Of a stretch of 47,849 bases of DNA, positions 14,258 through 21,900 are shown piece after piece. The DNA is taken from positions 1-47,849 of the forward strand of contig CAYOUJ010000015.1 of NCBI GenBank assembly GCA_964407165.1. Direction: 5' to 3'. The DNA comes from CAZPKH01 sp964407165. GTDB lineage: Bacteria > Bacteroidota > Bacteroidia > Bacteroidales > Muribaculaceae. Under the pieces are notes generated by a model. It saw nothing but the letters and a program-made list of their open reading frames with translations, ran no database searches and had not been told where the DNA came from. Position numbers and translations under genes: made by a program. Within the stretch, counting starts at the first letter, position 1; each line of letters starts with the position of its first letter.

Positions 14258-15820
14258 ATGAGAGGAGCGTGGGCATTGCCCTTCATATTATTGCTGGCGG
14301 GGTGCGGACAGCACCGGCGCGAGGCTGACACAGAGCGGTATCTGCGTCAGCTTGACAGCATAGTGGAGCGGGGTAGCGCCCTCGCGCCCCGCACCACCGA
14401 TGCCCCCGAACGTGGCACCGCGGGGCGCGAAGGCGCCGCCCCGCTCCAAGATCCCTTTGAGCGTGAGATGGCGCTCCACGACGAGTACATGAGCCGCTCG
14501 CTCGACTCGGCTCTTATGCACGTCAAGCGGGCGCGGGAGATAGCGGGGCGCGAGGGCGCCGCCCCGCTCCAAGTGCGTGCCGACATCGCCTTGGCGTACG
14601 TCTACAACACCTCCGGCGTCATGTACAAGGAGGCGTACGACATCTTTACCGGCATTGACCGCAGTCTGCTCACCGACAGCGCGATGCTGTTCGACTGGTA
14701 TTGCCTGGGCATTCAGGTGAACCGCAACTTGGCCGTGCACTCCCTCGACGAAGAGCTGAAGGCACAATACACCGCCGCCAAGGCCGCGTGGCGTGACTCG
14801 GCGCTCACGCTAAAGCCTGACAACGACGTGCTGCTTGCCAATAAATACATGGACTTGGGCGACTATGGTCGCGCCCTGCAGGTGCTCGGCAACGTGCGCG
14901 ACGGGCAGACCACGCGCGAGGCGGCTATCAAGTATAACGTGCTGGCGCAAATATATGAACGTCAGGGACGTACGGACTTGCAGGAGAAGTATCTCGCGCA
15001 GTCGGCCATCTGCGACCTCTCCAACGGCGTCCGCGAATATCTGTCGCTGCAGACGCTGGCGATGCTGCTGTACGACGACGGCGACTACTCCCGCGCCTAC
15101 CGATACATACACCGCTCCATAGCCGATGCCACGGCGTGCAATGCCAAGCTGCGGATGCTCGAGATGTCAGAGACACTGCCGATTATCGACAACGCCTACG
15201 ACGCCGCCCAGCGCCGCACACGCCTTACTATCATCCTCGCCTGCGTCGCCGTGGGGCTGCTGCTCGTTGTCCTTGCCATCGCATTGCTTTATATCCGCCG
15301 TAAAAACAGACGGTTGGCTTCGATAAGCCGCCGCCTTGAGGCGTCCGCGCAGCGTCTCGAAGCCTCCGACCGTATCAAGCAGGAGTATGTCACCCGCTTC
15401 ATGAACCTCTGCCTCGAGTACCTCGGCAAGATGGAGCACTACCGCGGGCACCTCAACAAGGTCGCAGCTACCGGCGACTGGCAGAAACTTTACGACACCA
15501 TCCGCTCGACACGCTACGTCAACAAGGAGATTGCCGACTTCTACGAGAAGTTTGACGAGGCGTTCCTCAACCTCTTCCCCACCTTTGTCGACGACGTCAA
15601 CGCCCTGCTTCGCCCCGACGGGCGCCCGCGCCTCAAGAATGGCGAGCGGCTCAACACCGAGCTGCGCATCCTCGCCCTCATGCGCCTGGGCATCACCGAC
15701 GGCGAGAGCATCTGCCGCTTCCTGCGCTGCTCCGCCTCCACCGTCTACAACTACCGCACCCGCCTGCGCAACGCCGCCCTCGACCGCTCCGCCTTCGACC
15801 GCGCCATCACCCCCGAATAA
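14258..15820 (+). CDS. Membrane-anchored TPR regulator with C-terminal HTH (DUF6377-like)
   Basis: A 520-residue protein. The N-terminal lipoprotein-type signal is MRGAWALPFILLLAGC. A TPR-like helical region (about 110-310) follows, then one transmembrane helix (about 323-346, LTIILACVAVGLLLVVLAIA), a coiled coil (SRRLEASAQRLEASDRI) and a cytosolic domain ending in a LuxR/response-regulator-like HTH (ITDGESICRFLRCSASTVYN). This architecture is typical of Bacteroidota membrane regulators of the DUF6377 type. The gene carries three copies of the 27-bp palindrome in its first 320 nt (residues about 36-45, 55-64 and 96-105), read in two different frames. They make up much of the periplasmic N-terminal region. 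The start at 14258 gives a clean lipobox. Confidence 0.8.
   Translation: MRGAWALPFILLLAGCGQHRREADTERYLRQLDSIVERGSALAPRTTDAPERGTAGREGAAPLQDPFEREMALHDEYMSRSLDSALMHVKRAREIAGREGAAPLQVRADIALAYVYNTSGVMYKEAYDIFTGIDRSLLTDSAMLFDWYCLGIQVNRNLAVHSLDEELKAQYTAAKAAWRDSALTLKPDNDVLLANKYMDLGDYGRALQVLGNVRDGQTTREAAIKYNVLAQIYERQGRTDLQEKYLAQSAICDLSNGVREYLSLQTLAMLLYDDGDYSRAYRYIHRSIADATACNAKLRMLEMSETLPIIDNAYDAAQRRTRLTIILACVAVGLLLVVLAIALLYIRRKNRRLASISRRLEASAQRLEASDRIKQEYVTRFMNLCLEYLGKMEHYRGHLNKVAATGDWQKLYDTIRSTRYVNKEIADFYEKFDEAFLNLFPTFVDDVNALLRPDGRPRLKNGERLNTELRILALMRLGITDGESICRFLRCSASTVYNYRTRLRNAALDRSAFDRAITPE
14365..14391 (+). repeat. 27-bp GC palindrome, copy 2 (in the membrane regulator)
   Basis: The unit begins GGAGCGGGG and ends CGCGCCCCG. 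In the gene frame it encodes ERGSALAPR. One base in the centre differs from the most common form. Confidence 0.9.
14421..14447 (-). repeat. 27-bp GC palindrome, copy 3 (in the membrane regulator)
   Basis: The unit lies in reverse orientation relative to copy 2 and encodes GREGAAPLQ in the gene frame (the last base of the final codon is outside the unit). Confidence 0.9.
14544..14570 (-). repeat. 27-bp GC palindrome, copy 4 (in the membrane regulator)
   Basis: Reverse orientation, again encoding GREGAAPLQ. It follows IA just as copy 3 follows TA, within a helical region. Confidence 0.9.
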
Positions 15821-16453
15821 TGAAAATGAGCCGGACGCGCCCCGCCCCCAATTTGGAAGCGACGCGCCCTCGCGCCCCAATTTGGAAGCGACGCGCTCTC
15901 GCGTCGCAATTTGGAAGCGACGCGCCCTCGCGCCCCAATTTGGAAGCGACGCGCCCTCGCGTCGCGCTCCCCGCCTTGGCCGCAAGGGCTGTCCGATAGC
16001 GAAGACGACGTGGGGCGGATAGACACGCCTGGCGCCGCGACGCGAGGGCGCGTCGCTTCCAAACCAAGCGGCCAAGGCGGGGATGCACGGCCGGGACGGC
16101 CGTAATTTGGAAGCGACGCGCCCTCGCGTCGCGCTCCCCGCCTTGGCCGCAAGGGCTGTCCGATAGCGAAGACGACGTGGGGCGGATAGACACGCCTGGC
16201 GCCGCGACGCGAGGGCGCGTCGCTTCCAAACCAAGCGGCCAAGGCGGGGATGCACGGCCGGGACGGCCGTAATTTGGAAGCGACGCGCCCTCGCGTCGCG
16301 CTCCCCGCCTTGGCCGCAAGGGCTGTCCGATAGCGAAGACGACGTGGGGCGGATAGACACGCCTGGCGCCGCGACGCGGGGCGCGTCGCTTCCAAACGTC
16401 TGGGCAACAAAAGAGCCGGAAGAAGCACCTTGCCCCTTCCGGCTCTTTAACTT
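15821..16453. repeat. Palindromic tandem-repeat block: 29-bp and 167-bp units
   Basis: No gene is seen. AATTTGGAAGCGACGCG recurs at 15850, 15879, 15908 and 15937 (period 29). From 15937 a 167-bp unit is repeated at 16104 and 16271, the last one cut off near 16396. Each 167-bp unit contains two inverted pairs: GGAAGCGACGCGCCCTCGCG with its reverse complement about 100 nt later, and CCCCGCCTTGGCCGC with GCGGCCAAGGCGGGG. The element shares the GCGCCCTCGCG core with the 27-bp family. The block lies between convergent genes and ends in a terminator. Confidence 0.9.
16411..16447. terminator. Hairpin terminator between convergent genes
   Basis: The 11-bp arms AAGAGCCGGAA and TTCCGGCTCTT enclose a 15-nt loop. 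The minus strand continues with TTGTTGCCC and the plus strand with TAACTTTTAC, so it could serve both directions, most clearly the LRR gene. Confidence 0.75.
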
Positions 16454-17590
16454 TTACTTTATCAACATCTTCTTGCCGTTGACTATGTAGAGGCCTTTGG
16501 GGAGGCGGTTGACAGCCTCGGCGTCCTCGGTGGTGAGTACGAGCACACCCTGCAGGTTATACACACGGTAGACGCCTGCAGTTGAGTCCGGCAAAACATT
16601 CTCCACGCCGCTCTCTTGCAGGCACCAGAAATTTTTCCACACTTCAGCCGCCTGATACGCCGCCAATCTTCCGGCGGGCACAGTCACCGGCATGTTCATG
16701 TACTGACCATTAGTAAACATGCTGCTTGTAACCGACGGTGGTGTCGCACACTCAAGCGTCAAGCTCTCAGCCGTAGAAGGGAACACCGTAATTTCTTGCG
16801 TCTTAGCACCAAGTATGACAACTTTTGCGCTCCATCCAACATAAGCTGATTCCACATCCGAATACACCGTGTCTGCCTCAAACGTGTCATCGGTAAAAGC
16901 ACTCGTTATTGTCAGCTTGTCAAGATGTTTACCTCGAAATGGAGATACCGAACTAACTTCATAATTATCATAATATTTTAATGGACGCCCAACAGACAAT
17001 CTCTTCAACGGGCATCCAGTAAAATAACTATTACCATTAAACGAAAGTTCATCTTCTCCGGGGCCCAAAATAACTTCAACCAATGATGTACACCCTCTAA
17101 AAGAACCGGTCGAAATATAAACCGTTGATGGCAGATTAATAGAAATAAGACTTTCGCAGTTAGCGAAGGCATTATTCCATATTTCTGTAACCGCGGGCAT
17201 GCTCACCGAGGTTAAACTGCTACAGTAGCGGAACGCCTCCACACCTATTGATGTTACCGCGGGCATGCTCACCGAGGTTAAACTGCTGGCGCAGAACGCC
17301 AAACGACCTATTGATGTAACCTGGGGCATGCTCACCGAGGTTAAACTGCGACATCCGCGGAAAGCACTGTCTCCAACAGCGATGACACTGAACGTTCTAC
17401 CATTGTAGATAACAGTTGCCGGAATCGTCACGTCGCCGGAGTAGGAGTTGTAGTTTTGGTCCTTGTAGGTTACCTCGCAGGTGAGATCGGGGATGGAAAC
17501 CACGTCGTAGTAGATGCCGTCGACCTCGAAGTCGTAGGCATGAGCCATAAAGGAGACAAAGCTCATGAGGATGAGTATCAGTTTCTTCAT
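16454..17590 (-). CDS. Secreted BspA-like leucine-rich-repeat protein
   Basis: A 378-residue protein with signal peptide MKKLILILMSFVSFMAHA. LRR_5 (BspA/TpLRR) repeats lie at about 60-190, with the phrase LTSVSMPAVTSIG repeated three to four times and FRGCTSLVEVILG further on. The C-terminal 40 residues (VYNLQGVLVLTTEDAEAVNR then LPKGLYIVNGKKMLIK) look like the Por/T9SS-type sorting domain common in secreted Bacteroidota proteins. Such proteins often bind host or microbial surface ligands, but the ligand is not predictable. The central region (about 230-320) is less regular and its DNA is more AT-rich than the neighbouring genes. It starts 4 bp after the upstream small gene. Confidence 0.85.
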   Translation of the reverse strand: MKKLILILMSFVSFMAHAYDFEVDGIYYDVVSIPDLTCEVTYKDQNYNSYSGDVTIPATVIYNGRTFSVIAVGDSAFRGCRSLTSVSMPQVTSIGRLAFCASSLTSVSMPAVTSIGVEAFRYCSSLTSVSMPAVTEIWNNAFANCESLISINLPSTVYISTGSFRGCTSLVEVILGPGEDELSFNGNSYFTGCPLKRLSVGRPLKYYDNYEVSSVSPFRGKHLDKLTITSAFTDDTFEADTVYSDVESAYVGWSAKVVILGAKTQEITVFPSTAESLTLECATPPSVTSSMFTNGQYMNMPVTVPAGRLAAYQAAEVWKNFWCLQESGVENVLPDSTAGVYRVYNLQGVLVLTTEDAEAVNRLPKGLYIVNGKKMLIK

Positions 17591-17594
17591 GGCC

Positions 17595-17891
17595 TCAGGG
17601 AGTTAGGCCTTCAATATCGAAGGCGGTGTGGAACATCATCTTGGCGAAGTCGGCTTGATTGCAAAGCTCATGTGCTTTATCCTCCAAATCTTCTTCGGAA
17701 AGGTTAGAAAACGCCACATTGCTTTGCAGTGCTTCTTTGAACATGTCGGGATGAAAGCAAATTTCTTGCTTCCATGCGTAGTGAGCCATCCTCGCAAACC
17801 TTCGTGCGTCGAATATTTGGCTCACTTCCACATCTTGTGTCTTGAAGCCTTGGCAAACATCCACAATGAGTTTTTGCAGAGTGTTATCCAT
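17595..17891 (-). CDS. Small protein, function unknown
   Basis: 98 residues, mostly predicted helical: VDVCQGFKTQDVEVSQIFDA, RRFARMAHYAWKQEICFHPD and LEDKAHELCNQADFAKMMF. No signal peptide and no motif I recognise. Codon use is less GC-biased than in the flanking chromosomal genes. It starts just downstream of the second ncRNA terminator on the same strand and is followed 4 bp later by the LRR gene, so the two may be co-transcribed. Confidence 0.55.
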   Translation of the reverse strand: MDNTLQKLIVDVCQGFKTQDVEVSQIFDARRFARMAHYAWKQEICFHPDMFKEALQSNVAFSNLSEEDLEDKAHELCNQADFAKMMFHTAFDIEGLTP

Positions 17892-17939
17892 TGTATTTTG
17901 TTGCCTATTGCTACCCTGATTCGGCGGTTAAGTATAGTA

Positions 17940-18270
17940 CAAAAAAAGACGTGGGTAGCACTTCTCGCTTATCCCACTGTGGAGGCCTTAGGACTGCCTA
18001 TGAGTCGGGATAAGCAGTCGGTCAGCCCACGTGTTGATTATATAGGTTGCCCAAAAGGGCAAGTCGTATCCCTACGGCTCACCAATGGACGTGATTATAT
18101 AATCAGCCCTGGGCGTATCCTTCTGCACTATCTTCTGACTCATCGGGAAGTGTCCTAAGTTTCCACAGTCGAAGACAGCGTTTAGAATAACGCCTTTTTA
18201 TTATGTCTGTTACCCTCCCTGCCGGTCCGCCGACCGAGTGAAAGGGGCAAGCGGCCGTGGCCGCTTATTG
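17940..18270 (-). ncRNA. Structured non-coding RNA, copy 2
   Basis: A paralogue of the RNA at 8740-9070, in inverted orientation. It keeps the same order of blocks: AGACATA, GCGTT/AACGC hairpin, GTCTTC/GAAGAT helix, GTCAGAAGATAGTGCAG (plus-strand 18123-18139), GATTATATA paired with TATATAATC around a different terminal arm (TTGCCC/GGGCAA), CACGTGGGCTGACCGACTGC (plus-strand about 18014-18033), and a closing ACGTGGG/CCCACGT followed by TCTTTTTTT. Loop and arm sequences differ from copy 1 while the helices are kept, which supports a conserved structure. Function unknown. Possibly the Bacteroidales-1 class. Confidence 0.75.
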
Positions 18271-18276
18271 CGACGG

Positions 18277-18305
18277 CAAAGTTACAAAAAAATTATAAAA
18301 AGCAA
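18277..18305 (-). promoter_or_regulatory. Promoter of the second ncRNA copy
   Basis: On the minus strand TAACTTTG (18284-18277) is preceded by ATTG with an 18-nt spacer. The -7 box is identical to that of copy 1. Confidence 0.7.
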
Positions 18306-18411
18306 TACTTATTGCAAAAAAATTTCACAAATCAGATGGCATCCACAAGTGCGGAGGACGGGCGTCCCCGGGCGCTTCGCCGCTGCAAAATTACCGATTA
18401 CAGCGGGGAGG
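18306..18411. other. Gap between ncRNA promoter and tandem array
   Basis: No gene is seen. It holds AT-rich sequence and a GC-rich palindromic stretch (GGACGGGCGTCCCCGGGCGC at about 18357-18376). Confidence 0.5.
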
Positions 18412-18752
18412 CGGGGCGCGAGGGCGCCGCCCCGCTCCAAGGCTGGCGGGGCGCGAGGGCGCCGCCCCGCTCCAAGGCTGGCGGGGCGCGAGGGCGCCGN
18501 NNNNNNNNNNNNNNNNNNNNNNNNNNNNNNNNNNNNNNNNNNNNNNNNNNNNNNNNNNNNNNNNNNNNNNNNNNNNNNNNNNNNNNNNNNNNNNNNNNNG
18601 CCGCCCCGCTCCAAGGCTGGCGGGGCGCGAGGGCGCCGCCCCGCTCCAAGGCTGTCGGGGCGCGAGGGCGCCGCCCCGCTCCAAGGCTGGCGGGGCGCGA
18701 GGGCGCCGCCTCGCTCCAAGGCTGGCGGGGCGCGAGGGCGCCCCCCCGCTCC
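18412..18752 (-). repeat. Tandem array of the 27-bp palindrome (35-bp period)
   Basis: The 27-bp unit, in reverse orientation, is separated by an 8-nt linker (AAGGCTGG or AAGGCTGT), giving a strict 35-bp period. Unit starts are at 18412, 18447 and 18482 before the gap and at 18621, 18656, 18691 and 18726 after it, plus one partial unit at 18600. The last units have small changes (CCTCGC, CCCCCCC). The assembly breaks inside it. Confidence 0.95.
18500..18599. other. Assembly gap of exactly 100 N
   Basis: A fixed 100-N scaffold gap inside the tandem array. The true number of repeat units is unknown. Confidence 0.99.
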
Positions 18753-18993
18753 CGGCGCCCCTTGCTAAGAGTGCATCGAAGCCGCCTACGGCGGCTTATT
18801 GGTGGCTCGTTCGTCTATAATTAATCTACAATATTTTATTACAATATTCTTATAATTATAATTAAACCAAGCTATTAAGCCTTAGCCGCATCTACATTAT
18901 TTTGTTGGGAAATGCGGTGGGGCGGTTTGTGTATTATCTTTGCGGTGTGCCAAGGGGCACATACCTGATTTTTGCTTTTCTAACACCTACATT
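18753..18993. other. Leader of the large secreted protein
   Basis: A short palindrome GCCGCCTACGGCGGC (about 18781-18795), an AT-rich stretch (18815-18870) and a -7 box TATCTTTG at 18935-18942. No gene is seen. Confidence 0.6.
18935..18942 (+). promoter_or_regulatory. -7 box of the large secreted protein gene
   Basis: TATCTTTG is a full consensus match, 51 nt before the ATG. No well-spaced upstream box was found. Confidence 0.55.
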
Positions 18994-21900
18994 ATGCACA
19001 ACTACAAGTCTATCATCGCTTCGATGGTCTTGGCGCTCACCCTCCCCTTTGCGTCGTACGCGCAGGGGCTGGGTGTGACTGCCGAGACGCCCACGGTGAC
19101 GCAGAACTTCGACAGCATGTATGACGCCTCCACGCAGACGGCTACCCTGGAGATGCCCTCCGGGTGGCGCATGGAGCGCAACATGAGCGCGCCGCGCACT
19201 GTCGGCAGTTTTGACGCCGCCTCTACCACTCTCATGTACAGCGGCGGCACGTCGCTGGCCTCAAACGCCTCCAACGGCACGTGGAATTTCGGCAGCTCCG
19301 CCGACCCCTCTGACCGCGCCGTGGGCGGCCTGACCACCACAGTATCTAACGGCACGCGCGGGCTCAACCTGATGACCGCCATCACCAACAACGGCACGCA
19401 ACCGATAGAGCGCCTGACCTTTAGCTACGACATCGAGAAGTATCGCAAAGGCTCCAACACCGCCGGTTTTGCCGTGCAGCTCTACACCTCCGCCGACGGC
19501 ACGACTTGGACGGCGGCAGGGGAGGACTTCTACACCCTCTTCAGCCCCGACGGCGCCACCGAGGGCGCGGCCGAGGTGCCAATATCCACTACGTCCGTCA
19601 ATAACGTGCCCATGCTCATCGACGTGGCCGTCGGCCAGACCGTCTACTTGGCGTGGAACATCTCCGTTGCCTCGGGCTCGTCGCCCAACCTCGCCCCGGG
19701 CCTCGCCCTCGACAATATCAGCATAACGGCCACATTCACTGACCCGAGTGCCAAGAAATACGGTATCTACGTGGAGGACGTAACCGGCTGGGCCAACATG
19801 GCCGTCTATGCCACCGACGGCACACTGGGCGAGTATCCGGGCGCCGCGTCTGCCGGCACAAAGACCGTCAACGGCGTGAGCTACCGCCTGTTCGAGTTCG
19901 AGAAGGCGCCGTTCAAGGCCGTGATAAACAACACGTTGGGCAAGGAGTATGACTCCGTTGACATTGCCGCGCTGCGCGACTATTACTTCTGCGCGTCGCC
20001 TTACGGCCTCGACAGCATCACCGACCCGACGACGTACACCGGCTGGGTAGACCCGACCATCCCGCCGTTCAAGTCCTCCGGCATCTACCTGCGCGGCGAG
20101 GTCAACTCGTGGGGCGCCGACACCGCCTGGGAGTTCTCCGACGAGGGCGACGGCGTCTATTCGCTGTATAACAAGACGTTGTCGGGTCAGTTCAAAGTTG
20201 CCGACGCCTCCTGGTCGTCCGCTTGCAACTGGGGCTCCAACGGCTCGAGCATACTCCCCGACACCGACTATGCCCTTAAGGCACGCACAGACGACAATAT
20301 CTCCTGCGGCTCTAACGCCTACACTGCCAAGCAGATACGGCTGACCATAGTCAACGACAGCACCGCCACATTATATATAAAGAGCGACGACGACCCGACG
20401 GGTCTCACAACTGTCTATGTGATAGGCGACAACAACAGCTGGAACTATATGGACGACTCCGGGGCGCTGGCGCTCGACACCGCCGACGGCCTGTTCAAGG
20501 GCACCGTCTCTATGCCCAAGGGCACCGACGGCCTAAGCCATTGGCGTATCTATCAGCGTCTTGGCATGGGTGGCCCGTGGGGTGCAGCCGATGCCGACAT
20601 GACCGAGAGCGCCCTCTCCGGCACCCTTGTCAAGGGTAGCACCTACAACGCCGCCGTGGCCCCGGGCACCTACGCTTTCACCTTCAACCTCGAAACCGGC
20701 GCCTACACCCTTGAGAAACAGGCCGCATCGGTGGTCGACATGACGCTCAACCCCGCCGACGTGACCCTCGTGCCCGAGCTTCCCGAGACTGTCAAAGTGC
20801 TGTCGCTCAACAACTCCCTGATATATTACAACGACCAGGCGGCCGTGTTTAACAGCCTCTGCGCCGCCATCGGACGTGACGGCTCCTGGACCAAGCACAC
20901 CCTGCTCGGCAAGTCGCTGGCCACACACTGGGCCGAGGGCGACGGCGTGGCAGAAGACGGCACCCCGAGCGCCAAGATGATGGTGCGCTCCGACGCCTGG
21001 AGCCACATTATCTTGCAGGAACAGAGCGGGCTGCCCCGCACGAACGTCGAGACTTTCCGCGAGAACATACGCACGTGGGTGGAGTATATCCGCGAGAACT
21101 GTCCCAACCCCAACGTCGTGATCATCATCCCCGAGAACTGGGGCTACTCCAGCGACTGGGATAACTTCCTGACCAACAATGCACAATTCTCTGCCAACAC
21201 CCTCGACGTGGCCACCGAAACGGGTGCCGTGGTGGTGCCCGTGGGCGACGCCTACTCCGCCATGTTCAGCGCCGAGGGCCGCGAGGAGATGGCCACGATG
21301 TTCCAGGACGACCGTCACCCCACCGACAAGGCTACCTACATGGCCGCCCTGCTCGAGTATGCCGTGATTTATAACGTTGATCCTGCGACCATTACGTGGC
21401 ACCCGTCGGCCGTGACCGACGCCGAGGCAGAGCAGATGCGCAAGTACGCCTCGCAGACCTTCCGCAGCTTCGTCAACAACGTCGACCACCACGCCTCCAC
21501 CGTCCGTTTCCAGACCCGTCTCATCGACGAGAACGGACTTGAGATGGACGCCACCGAGCCGTTCACCTACACCGTCAGCGGCGGCGGAACAATCAGTGAC
21601 ACAGGCGTCTTTACTGCCGACGGCACCCTTGGCGAGTACACCGTGACCGCCGTAAATGGCACCTTCACCCGCACGGCAAAAGTAAAGGTGGCGAAGGCTG
21701 AGACACAGGTTATTACCTATCCCGCCATCCTCCTTGACGAGGAGACGCTGACTGCCTCTGAGAACTTCGACGAGATGGGCGACGCAGCCGACGCCCGCCT
21801 CCCCGAGGCCTGGCGCATCGACCGCCAGACCGTAGGCCCCCGCACGCTCGGCACATACGCCGTGGCCGACACCGTGACCATGTATGCCGGCGGCGTCTCG

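Noticed and set aside
15751..16428. Open frames across the 167-bp repeats, giving repeated EATRPRVA-like peptides
   Set aside because: The repetition reflects the DNA repeat and all frames are open because the unit is GC-rich. No start, promoter or domain supports a protein.
18412..18752. CRISPR array
   Set aside because: The period is strict but the linkers are identical, with no unique spacers and no cas genes.
18238..18824. Open frames through the 35-bp array and the N gap
   Set aside because: The frames exist because the unit has no stops. They run through undetermined bases and cannot be judged.
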